Source of the DNA: an uncultured Collinsella sp.
GTDB lineage: Bacteria; Actinomycetota; Coriobacteriia; Coriobacteriales; Coriobacteriaceae
Assembly: GCA_900548515.1 (NCBI GenBank)
Contig: URKU01000107.1
Location: 1-6,291 of the forward strand
Direction of reading: 5' to 3'
Length of the DNA: 6,291 nucleotides
The notes beneath the pieces were generated by a model. That model had not been told where the DNA came from, did no database searches, and saw only the letters and a program-made list of their open reading frames with translations. This document shows positions 1-5,484 of the stretch, one piece after another. How positions within the stretch are numbered: the stretch's first letter is position 1; each line of letters opens with the position of its first letter. Made by a program: the position numbers and the translations under genes.

Positions 1-20
1 AAAAACAGACAAACAAGGCA

Positions 21-49
21 TGTCATAAATGACAAAAAGTGACATCACT
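21..49. promoter_or_regulatory. Two adjacent palindromes upstream of mobB
   Basis: A perfect palindrome TGTCAT-AA-ATGACA occupies 21-34 and a second one, AGTGA-CA-TCACT, occupies 38-49. Their centres are 16 bp apart, and both contain TGACA or its complement. They lie just ahead of the mobB Shine-Dalgarno sequence, where an operator or an activator site for a dimeric regulator could sit. I cannot assign a regulator family. The upstream gene and promoter are outside the window, so the second palindrome could instead belong to the end of an upstream unit. Confidence 0.35.
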
Positions 50-66
50 GTATTCAGGAGAGGGTT

Positions 67-591
67 ATGGCAGCAATCGCGTTTATCGGTTACCAGAACT
101 CGGGCAAGACCACACTTGTCGAGAAGGTCATCGCCGAGCTTACTCGCCGTGGCCTACGTGTTGGTTCACTCAAGCATCATGGGCATCACGGCTTCGATAT
201 CGACGTGCCCGCCAAGGACACTTGGCGCCATCACCAGGCCGGATCCAAGCACGTGGGACTCATCTGCGCCACGCGCTGGGCGGAGTACGCCGACACGCGC
301 GAGGAGGACGAGATGCCCGCGCGCGAGCTGCTGTCGCGTTACAACGATGTCGATGTGGTGATCATCGAGGGCTACAAGACCGAGGGCTTCGACAACATCG
401 TGGTCGCGCGCTCCGGTGTCGACCGTCTGCGCGGCAAGAGCTCGCTCGACCTGGTCGATGGCCACACGCTGGCCCTTGCCTGCAACGAGGCCCTGGCGCG
501 TCAGGCCTTCGACGCCGGCTTCGCGACCCGAGCCATCAACATCAACGACGCCCGAGCCATCTGCGATCTGATTCAGGACCATCTGGCCTAA
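67..591 (+). CDS. mobB: Molybdopterin-guanine dinucleotide biosynthesis protein MobB
   Basis: This 174-residue protein is a cytoplasmic P-loop GTPase that assists MobA in adding GMP to molybdopterin, giving the MGD form of the molybdenum cofactor used by DMSO-reductase-family enzymes. The sequence shows a Walker A loop GYQNSGKTT at residues 8-16, the family signature DVPAKDTWRHHQAG at 46-59, and a Walker B-like strand DVVIIEGYK at 96-104, all in the expected order. The length is normal for a stand-alone MobB. The start is set by AGGAG at 56-60, six bases before the ATG. MobB is dispensable in some bacteria, so its presence suggests the host makes molybdoenzymes. None is visible here, and they would have to lie elsewhere, perhaps to the left. 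A strong hairpin terminator follows immediately, so the gene is not co-transcribed with the next one. Confidence 0.93.
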   Translation: MAAIAFIGYQNSGKTTLVEKVIAELTRRGLRVGSLKHHGHHGFDIDVPAKDTWRHHQAGSKHVGLICATRWAEYADTREEDEMPARELLSRYNDVDVVIIEGYKTEGFDNIVVARSGVDRLRGKSSLDLVDGHTLALACNEALARQAFDAGFATRAININDARAICDLIQDHLA

Positions 592-630
592 AACCTGCCA
601 AAAAGGGACAGGTTTATTTTGGCAGGTTTT
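590..630 (+). terminator. Rho-independent terminator of mobB (hairpin copy A)
   Basis: The arms at 590-603 (AAAACCTGCCAAAA) and 617-630 are perfectly complementary over 14 bp, around a 13-base loop containing GGGACAGG. The hairpin begins within the mobB stop codon and the right arm ends in TTTT, as expected of an intrinsic terminator. The A-run on the left arm makes it likely to work on both strands. The loop core GGGACAGG recurs in the hairpins near 662, 808 and 1763, so this is also a member of a repeat family. Confidence 0.8.
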
Positions 631-648
631 ATCTGGGCAAACGTCACT

Positions 649-687
649 TCCACCACAAAGGGGCCAGGCACCTTTGTGGTGGATTTT
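649..687 (+). terminator. Second hairpin with T-run (copy B)
   Basis: The arms TCCACCACAAAGG (649-661) and its exact complement (671-683) form a 13-bp stem with a 9-base loop GGCCAGGCA, followed by TTTT at 684-687. It would work as a back-up terminator after mobB. The core AAGGGGCCAGGCACC resembles the cores of the other three hairpins in the window, while the outer stem sequence differs from copy A. The element may therefore be a dispersed REP-like repeat that happens to terminate transcription. Confidence 0.65.
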
Positions 688-703
688 GCTTTGCAGTAAA
701 AAC

Positions 704-760
704 CATCACAACATTCGATGAAAATCGCGATTTTGCCGAAAAACGTCGAATGTTGCGATG
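704..760. repeat. Large nested inverted repeat
   Basis: The arm 704-718 (CATCACAACATTCGA) pairs with 746-760 in 14 of 15 positions; the one mismatch is A708 against C756. The 27-base interior contains another perfect 14-bp palindrome, AAAATCGCGATTTT, at 721-734. The structure could form a cruciform in DNA or a branched hairpin in RNA. It does not end in a T-run, so it is not a typical terminator. It lies between hairpin copies B and C, and the cluster may form one composite intergenic repeat. No protein is likely here, although an open frame runs through it. Confidence 0.6.
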
Positions 761-799
761 CTTTGCGCCCCGGGCCAGGCCACCCTACGGGTTCGGCCA

Positions 800-825
800 C
801 CACAGGGGGGCGGGCACCTTTGTGG
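800..825. repeat. Degenerate hairpin (copy C)
   Basis: CCACAGGGG at 800-808 pairs with CCTTTGTGG at 817-825 through nine pairs, two of them G-U in RNA. The 8-base loop is GGCGGGCA. It is clearly related to copy B, sharing the right half GGCACCTTTGTGG, but the left arm has drifted (AGGG in place of AAGG). There is no T-run after it, so termination is unlikely. Between this hairpin and the HAD gene (826-915) I see only a possible promoter around GGTATACC at 853-860, which is too weak to call. Confidence 0.5.
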
Positions 826-915
826 CGATCGGGTCCCAACGGCCTGCGCCTTGGTATACCATGTACGCCGTTTACGAATACACCCCACACCGCCGCACAA
901 CCCAGAAAGGCCCCC

Positions 916-1737
916 ATGGACACCACCTTCAGCCACATCAAAGCCGTGTTCTGCGATATCGACGGCACGCTGCTCACGAGCCAGCACACGGTGTCCCCGC
1001 GCACCGTGGCGGCGATCCGCGCCCTGCGCGAGCGCGGCGTGCTCTTTGGCCTGTGTACCGGGCGCGACGCCCGCGCGACCGAGGCCATGTACGAGCTCTG
1101 GGGCATCGAAGGCCTGGTGGACGTGCTGGTGGGCTGCGGTGGCGCCGAGGTCATCGACCGTGCGCACGACATCAACGAGCTGAGCTATCCGCTGCCGGGC
1201 GAGACCATCGCGCGCATCTGCAAACACATGGCAGACCTTCCGGCAACGCCCGTTTGCCCTCGGGACGGCGTGCTCTATGTGCCCGAGAGCAACGCGTGCG
1301 TCGAGCACCTGTCGCGCGTCGACGGTGTGCCCTACCAGGTGGTCGATTTTGCCGAGTTTTTGCGCGAGCCGCAGCCCAAGGTGATGTTTACCATGGCGCC
1401 CGAGGTAATGCCGCGGGTGATTGAGCGGGCGTCGACGTTTGCCGACGACACCGTTAAGGCGGCGGCTCTGCAAACCACGCAGCGGCTCTACGAGTTCATG
1501 GATCCGCGCGTGTCCAAGACGCGCGGCCTTGTGCGCGTGGCGGAACTCAACGACATGGAGCTCCAGGACATCTGCGTGTTTGGCGATGCGGACAACGACA
1601 CCTGCATGGTGGCTGACGCCGGCGTGGGCGTGGCCATGGCAAATGGCAGCGATGCCACCCGTGCCGCCGCCGATTTTGTAACCGCCAGCAACGACAAAGA
1701 CGGCATCGCGATCTTTATCGAGGAACATCTGCTGTAG
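916..1737 (+). CDS. Cof-type HAD-IIB family hydrolase
   Basis: This 273-residue protein belongs to the haloacid dehalogenase superfamily with a type IIB cap, a group that mostly dephosphorylates sugar phosphates and similar small metabolites in the cytoplasm. All catalytic motifs are present: motif I DIDGT at residues 14-18 (nucleophile and acid-base aspartates), motif II threonine T48 in CTGR, motif III lysine K201, and motif IV GDADND at 223-228 for magnesium. The cap domain lies roughly between residues 80 and 190. I chose ATG 916 because AGAAAGG (904-910) sits five bases ahead and homology begins at once. The frame stays open upstream to an ATG at 718, but that stretch is the intergenic inverted repeat. 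The substrate cannot be inferred. The gene appears monocistronic, lying between hairpins on both sides, with very high GC like mobB. Confidence 0.9.
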   Translation: MDTTFSHIKAVFCDIDGTLLTSQHTVSPRTVAAIRALRERGVLFGLCTGRDARATEAMYELWGIEGLVDVLVGCGGAEVIDRAHDINELSYPLPGETIARICKHMADLPATPVCPRDGVLYVPESNACVEHLSRVDGVPYQVVDFAEFLREPQPKVMFTMAPEVMPRVIERASTFADDTVKAAALQTTQRLYEFMDPRVSKTRGLVRVAELNDMELQDICVFGDADNDTCMVADAGVGVAMANGSDATRAAADFVTASNDKDGIAIFIEEHLL

Positions 1738-1751
1738 CGCCGGGGGAGAAC

Positions 1752-1782
1752 CACCGCAAAGGGGGCAGGCTCCTTTGCGGTG
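1752..1782. repeat. Hairpin after the HAD gene (copy D)
   Basis: CACCGCAAAGG at 1752-1762 pairs perfectly with 1772-1782 over 11 bp around the 9-base loop GGGCAGGCT. The core AAGGGGGCAGGCTCCTTT matches copies B and C, while the outer stem carries CGC in place of CAC with compensating changes on the other arm. It sits 15 bp after the HAD stop codon, where a terminator is expected, but CCCTTAGG rather than a T-run follows. Termination by this hairpin alone is therefore uncertain. Confidence 0.6.
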
Positions 1783-1912
1783 CCCTTAGGCGATTTGGGC
1801 GAATTGATGCCTAAAATCTGCGCGAAAATTCAAATATGGTTGTCTGAACATTACGCTTGTAACTACCGATGAGTTAAAGATATTCCCAGCAATTTAGTAG
1901 TCTATTCCTCCC

Positions 1913-1954
1913 GGTTAATGACCTACCGTTCACGGTTGATTTTCGACCGTTCAC
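1913..1954 (+). promoter_or_regulatory. 21-bp tandem repeat, candidate LytTR regulator site
   Basis: Two copies of a 21-bp unit lie head to tail at 1913-1933 and 1934-1954 and match in 16 of 21 positions. ACCGTTCAC is identical in both, and the units begin with GGTT. The two ACCGTTCAC boxes (1925-1933 and 1946-1954) are separated by 12 bp, so they fall on the same face of the helix. The published LytTR-domain pattern is a 9-bp direct repeat of the form [TA][AC][CA]GTTN[AG][TG] with 12-13 bp between copies. Each box fits 8 of 9 positions. I infer a binding site for a LytTR-type response regulator controlling the pilus genes. No such regulator is in the window. Confidence 0.5.
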
Positions 1955-1967
1955 AGGAAGCATGCTC

Positions 1968-2006
1968 TTGAGCAAAATGTTGTGCAAATAAATAAAATGC
2001 TATTAA
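1968..2006 (+). promoter_or_regulatory. Candidate distal promoter beside the tandem repeat
   Basis: Two overlapping possibilities exist. One is TTGAGC (1968-1973) with TAAAAT (1993-1998) at a long 19-bp spacing. The other is TTGTGC (1980-1985) with an extended -10 element TGCTATTAA (1998-2006) at a short 15-bp spacing. Neither is optimal alone, as expected for an activator-dependent promoter. The -10 elements begin about 39-47 bp after the end of the tandem repeat, a plausible place for an upstream-bound activator. Transcription from here would give a leader of over 200 bases. Confidence 0.3.
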
Positions 2007-2122
2007 AAAATGATAACTAGCTTAATTACCAGTAGAAATAGATATTTCATAGCGAATAAACGAAGGTTAATCCGAGCAAATGTCAAGAGAATTGAGAATT
2101 CGCTACAAAACTATCGGTATTT

Positions 2123-2152
2123 TTGCTTAGATGTTCAAACAATCGTTACAAT
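2123..2152 (+). promoter_or_regulatory. Candidate proximal promoter of the pilus operon
   Basis: TTGCTT (2123-2128) and TACAAT (2147-2152) are spaced by 18 bp; the -10 hexamer matches the consensus in five of six positions. Transcription would begin near 2159, giving a leader of about 80 bases that contains the stem-loop at 2167-2187 and the Shine-Dalgarno sequence. If it is used, it rules out an ATG start at 2131, which would lie inside the promoter. Confidence 0.4.
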
Positions 2153-2166
2153 ATGTACTACAAGCG

Positions 2167-2187
2167 TGCGCAATTACAGATTGCGCA
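2167..2187 (+). promoter_or_regulatory. Perfect stem-loop in the pilus mRNA leader
   Basis: TGCGCAAT (2167-2174) and ATTGCGCA (2180-2187) form an uninterrupted 8-bp stem closed by the loop TACAG. It lies 40 bases before the Shine-Dalgarno sequence and close to the predicted 5' end of a transcript from the proximal promoter. It may stabilise the mRNA, act as an operator in DNA, or serve as an RNA-binding site. There is no T-run, so it is not a terminator. Confidence 0.45.
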
Positions 2188-2227
2188 GATGCGTTTGATA
2201 GTGAAAGAGCAAGATCGCGGTCTCTTG

Positions 2228-2235
2228 GGGAGGAG
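2228..2235 (+). promoter_or_regulatory. Ribosome binding site that fixes the adhesin start
   Basis: GGGAGGAG lies six bases before ATG 2242, a near-ideal Shine-Dalgarno sequence. An earlier in-frame ATG at 2131 has no such site. The protein beginning at 2242 opens with a standard signal peptide, which confirms the choice. Confidence 0.85.
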
Positions 2236-2241
2236 ACATCG

Positions 2242-5200
2242 ATGGAAGCGAATTCAGAAAAAACTAAGCAGAGTAAAAAAGCGACGCGCCGTGTACTGGC
2301 AGGCGTTTTGTGCGGAGCCTCCGTGTTGAGTCTGGTACTGTCGCTCGTCATGCCTCCAATCTCGCAGGCCATTGCCAACGACACCCAGACAGTTTCTACC
2401 GAGGAAGCTGTAACGGGGAGTTCCTCAAGTGAGTCCGCTGCTGTAGATAACACCAGCGAGGATGCCGAAAACCAGAATAGCGCCGCCACCTCTGCGAACG
2501 CGGCTACTACTGTGAACAAGGGCATCTACAAGCCCACGTCTATCGGTATCGGTACGAATATCGATATCTCCACCCCCGATCCCGGCGTGGCCACCTACGT
2601 CGGCCGCGACATGTACATCGGTGGTAAGCCGAACAAAACTAGCACTCTTGATGCGAATAACGCCCCCACCGGCTCATATGCCGCTGAGGCGGAGGGCCTT
2701 ACCGTGGTCCACGGCAAACTGGCCATGAATCCTATCAAGGAGAGTTGGGGCGGCCAGGGCTTCCGTTTCGGCACCGTTGGTTTTGGATCGCAGTTTCGTC
2801 CCAGGGAGGGAAGCACGGTGCTTGCGGTCGCCGGCATAAACAGCTTGATTGAGAACATGAATACCGGTCAGGGAACGACCTCAGATGCTGCGACGGTTGG
2901 TGCTTGGACCAAGGGTGCTTGGGTCGGCAAGGCGACAAAGACTGACTCCCACTCTGGCTATGACTATACCGCGCAGATCGCCGGTCCCATTACCTATTCC
3001 TATTGGGATTCGAATGCTAACAACGGGCGCCAGTCTGTCGTGAAAAAGCAAGGTAATTGGTTCGAGGGCTCGGATGCTCTGAAGAGCGACCTGTTCAATC
3101 AAAATGTTGATTTGACTAATGTTAACGGTAACGATTATTCGAGCTACAACGGTGCAGATGGATACCTCTCGAAGCTATCGAAACAGCTCGCCTCGTTTGC
3201 AAATACCGGCACAGTTACGGATGGTTCCGCAATTAGCGACAACAGCTACGCAATCAACAAGTACGATAACAATGGAACAAGCTATACACTCACTTTCGAT
3301 GGTAGTGAGAAGTCTGTTTCCGGTGCGCTTGATACCAGAATCCCGAACTATAAGATTTGCAACACCGAGCGACTTATCACCTTTACCGGCGATGGAACTT
3401 CTATGCAACAGGTCTTCACCATTGCCGGTTCCGAGCTCTCCAACTTGAAGGATGGCGTCTACTACCGCGGCGTCGACTTTAAGTTCACCAATGTCCCCGA
3501 AGGCGCATCCATTGTCGTGAACGTTACAGGTGCTGGTCCTGTCGAGTTCCACAATGGCTGGCGCTTCTGGTGGGGCGATACAGAAATATCTCGCGGTTAT
3601 GAGAGTAACGCCGATAAAGACCTTCGCGCGAAATACTCGCTGGCCTCCCAGTCCATCATGTGGAATTTTGTCGATACCACGAGCCTCACCATCCGTGGTG
3701 GCATTGCGGGCGAGGGTAGAAGCGACTGGGGCAATGGCGGCGGGGACGGCAAGTGGACCGACGATGACCCCGCCGCTGTTATGCTCGGATCGATTCTCGT
3801 TCCCAACGGAAGCTTCGACGACCATGTGACCACCAACGGTCGTGTGTACGTGGGCGAAGATTTCATGATGAACAACCCTAAGATCGCGTACAACTTCACA
3901 AATCTCGAGGGTAACTCGGCTTCCGTCATCGATATGGATCAGGAGCGTCACAACTTCCCGTGGTCTGGGTCGTATACACCGGACGGCTCTGCCATTGCGT
4001 GGAGCAAGGTCGACGCTGCGGACGGCATGACGCCGCTTTCTGGTTCCTCGTGGACGATATACGGCACTGTCGATGATGCCAAGAATGAAACGTATCCCAT
4101 CGTTACGGTAACGGATGGCGGTGCCAATGATTACTCTTCGGATGATGGCGAGCTTCAGTTCAACTATTTGAATCAGAAGGCCAAAATTGGCGATCCCAAC
4201 GATAAAGACTACTTCACGTACTACATTCGCGAGGTCAAGGCGCCGGCTGGTTATCAGAAGTCGGACACCATCTACTACGCAACCATGAACAACACCGGCG
4301 AGCAGGTGAACTATGTTCAGGGTCATGTGGACACGGTGAACGGAAATGAGCTCGTTTCATTCGATGATTCCAACACCACGGGCGCCATCTCCAACACCAA
4401 GATCACCGGTACGGTGTCTTGGACCAAGGTTGAGGAGAGCGACACGGGACACACTCCTTTGGCTGGTTCCGAGTGGGCGCTTACCAAGGTAAAGGATGCC
4501 GATGGTGCCGAAATTCCGGACGCTGCATCCCTGACTGTGATTGATAACGATACGAATGCGGAAGCTGTCAGCAACAAGTGGGCAGATTCTGATCCCGCCG
4601 ATGGCAAGTTCAAGCTCGAGGGTCTGCTGCCGGGCACGTACACGCTCACGGAGACCCAGGCGCCGTTTGGCTACGAGCTGAACCAGACAACCTACGAGTT
4701 CACGGTGTCCAAGGCGGACGGTTCCATTGCGTGGACCGAGGGAAAGAAACCGAGCATTGTTGAGGGCACTACGTACATCTCCGATTCTCTCACCACCACG
4801 TCCGTGGAAATCCCGGTGACTAAGTCCGTCCGTAATACGGACTGGCCGAAGGATTCCAGCGGGAAATACGTTGCGTTCGACTTCAACATCGAGGCTACGG
4901 GGGATTACGCAACCAACGTGCCCATTCCTAACCCGGCAGACCTCTCCATTGCACCCGCAGCAGGGGAGACCGACGCCGCCAAGCCCAACAACATCACGGC
5001 GACCTTTGGCGCCATGACGTTCAACAAGTCGCACCTGTCCGATACCACCGGTACGGCGGGTGACTACGCCAGGACCTACACCTACACGGTGAAGGAGGTC
5101 GCGCCTACCACCGGTGTCATCGATAAGCTCCGCTACTCCAAGGCCGAGTACCAGGTTGCCGTCACGGTGAAGGCCGTCATGAATGAGACCACTGGCAAGT

Positions 5201-5484
5201 ACACCGGTCTTACCACCTCTACCACCGTTACGCAGATGAAGGACGACATGGGCAACACCCTTGGCGAGAACGGGCAGGGCGTCGTGGTTGAACCCTCCGC
5301 CGCCGCGCCCGACGCCATTCCCGCCTCCACCTTCACCAACACCTACTCCACCTCTTTGCCCCTTTCTGGTATGTCGGGCGTCACTCTGACGTACCTTGCC
5401 GGCGCGGCGGTGCTTTGCGCTGCTGCGGCCTGGATGCACATTCGTCGCAAGGCGAATGCGAAGGGGGGTGAGCGTCGTGAATAA
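2242..5484 (+). CDS. LPxTG-type pilus adhesin with choice-of-anchor A and SpaA domains
   Basis: This 1080-residue secreted surface protein is probably the tip adhesin or a minor pilin of a sortase-built pilus. In order: a lysine/arginine-rich start and hydrophobic signal peptide (about 1-46, likely cut after AIA); a Ser/Ala/Glu-rich linker to about 95; a choice-of-anchor A domain at about 145-575, with EGLTVVHGKLAMNP, MWNF, GSILVPNGSF and ERHNF typical of that family; a SpaA/Cna_B domain at about 585-720 (K589, E664, N718); a second at about 722-850 (K729, E804, D848); a Spy0128/FctA-like domain at about 853-1036 (K861, E952, N1033); then LPLSG at 1039-1043, a membrane helix (about 1047-1067) and a basic tail. 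The Lys/Glu/Asn-Asp sets are positioned to form internal isopeptide bonds. The ligand is unknown. The next pilin gene overlaps its end. GC content is below that of the neighbours, most clearly in the N-terminal half. Confidence 0.88.
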   Translation: MEANSEKTKQSKKATRRVLAGVLCGASVLSLVLSLVMPPISQAIANDTQTVSTEEAVTGSSSSESAAVDNTSEDAENQNSAATSANAATTVNKGIYKPTSIGIGTNIDISTPDPGVATYVGRDMYIGGKPNKTSTLDANNAPTGSYAAEAEGLTVVHGKLAMNPIKESWGGQGFRFGTVGFGSQFRPREGSTVLAVAGINSLIENMNTGQGTTSDAATVGAWTKGAWVGKATKTDSHSGYDYTAQIAGPITYSYWDSNANNGRQSVVKKQGNWFEGSDALKSDLFNQNVDLTNVNGNDYSSYNGADGYLSKLSKQLASFANTGTVTDGSAISDNSYAINKYDNNGTSYTLTFDGSEKSVSGALDTRIPNYKICNTERLITFTGDGTSMQQVFTIAGSELSNLKDGVYYRGVDFKFTNVPEGASIVVNVTGAGPVEFHNGWRFWWGDTEISRGYESNADKDLRAKYSLASQSIMWNFVDTTSLTIRGGIAGEGRSDWGNGGGDGKWTDDDPAAVMLGSILVPNGSFDDHVTTNGRVYVGEDFMMNNPKIAYNFTNLEGNSASVIDMDQERHNFPWSGSYTPDGSAIAWSKVDAADGMTPLSGSSWTIYGTVDDAKNETYPIVTVTDGGANDYSSDDGELQFNYLNQKAKIGDPNDKDYFTYYIREVKAPAGYQKSDTIYYATMNNTGEQVNYVQGHVDTVNGNELVSFDDSNTTGAISNTKITGTVSWTKVEESDTGHTPLAGSEWALTKVKDADGAEIPDAASLTVIDNDTNAEAVSNKWADSDPADGKFKLEGLLPGTYTLTETQAPFGYELNQTTYEFTVSKADGSIAWTEGKKPSIVEGTTYISDSLTTTSVEIPVTKSVRNTDWPKDSSGKYVAFDFNIEATGDYATNVPIPNPADLSIAPAAGETDAAKPNNITATFGAMTFNKSHLSDTTGTAGDYARTYTYTVKEVAPTTGVIDKLRYSKAEYQVAVTVKAVMNETTGKYTGLTTSTTVTQMKDDMGNTLGENGQGVVVEPSAAAPDAIPASTFTNTYSTSLPLSGMSGVTLTYLAGAAVLCAAAAWMHIRRKANAKGGERRE
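5463..5472 (+). promoter_or_regulatory. Shine-Dalgarno sequence of the second pilin
   Basis: GGGGGGTGAG lies four bases before the GTG start at 5477, inside the last codons of the adhesin gene. The overlap of the adhesin stop (5482-5484) with this start indicates translational coupling, so the two proteins are probably made from one message. Confidence 0.65.

Larger units (their letters stand above)
1783..2241. other. AT-rich upstream region of the pilus operon, no gene seen
   Basis: This gap of about 460 bp contains no credible gene. The line 1981-2040 counts only 13 G or C in 60. Short frames exist (for example 2010-2198), but they lack a ribosome binding site and recognisable protein character. 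The region holds the 21-bp tandem repeat at 1913-1954, candidate promoters, several short palindromes (TGCTC-TT-GAGCA at 1963-1974, GAAATA-GA-TATTTC at 2035-2048, and an 8-bp inverted pair 2050-2057/2098-2105) and the stem-loop at 2167-2187. Its size and content suit a regulated promoter for a surface structure. Confidence 0.6.

Noticed and set aside
718..915. A possible N-terminal extension of the HAD hydrolase by 66 residues from ATG 718.
   Set aside because: The stretch is the nested inverted repeat plus hairpin C, there is no ribosome binding site at 718, and the HAD fold begins right after ATG 916, which has a good site.
592..915. The cluster of regularly spaced hairpins was considered as a CRISPR-like array.
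   Set aside because: The units differ in length and sequence, their spacing is irregular, and there are no uniform direct repeats with unique spacers.
1786..1814. A 6-bp inverted pair, TTAGGC/GCCTAA, just after hairpin D, considered as a second terminator.
   Set aside because: The loop is 17 bases, the stem is short and no T-run follows.
1853..2167. A 9-bp inverted pair, ACGCTTGTA at 1853-1861 and TACAAGCGT at 2159-2167, encloses the pilus promoters and looked like an invertible promoter.
   Set aside because: Known phase-variable invertible elements usually have longer arms. A 9-bp match within some 300 bp is fairly likely by chance, and no recombinase gene is visible. Reads in the opposite orientation would change this view.
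2010..2198. A 62-residue open frame in the AT-rich region upstream of the adhesin.
   Set aside because: It has no ribosome binding site, overlaps the candidate promoter and leader, and its sequence resembles translated AT-rich noncoding DNA.
3175..4326. Long open frames on the minus strand opposite the adhesin (also 4357-5610 and 706-1728).
   Set aside because: They mirror codon bias of the plus-strand genes, have low-complexity His/Arg/Gly/Val-rich translations without domain motifs, and conflict with the clear domain architecture on the plus strand.
5463..5468. A run of six G at the adhesin/pilin junction, considered as a slipped-strand phase-variation tract.
   Set aside because: Six bases is short for frequent slippage. 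The run is explained by its role as a Shine-Dalgarno sequence, and a slip would change only the last few residues of the adhesin.
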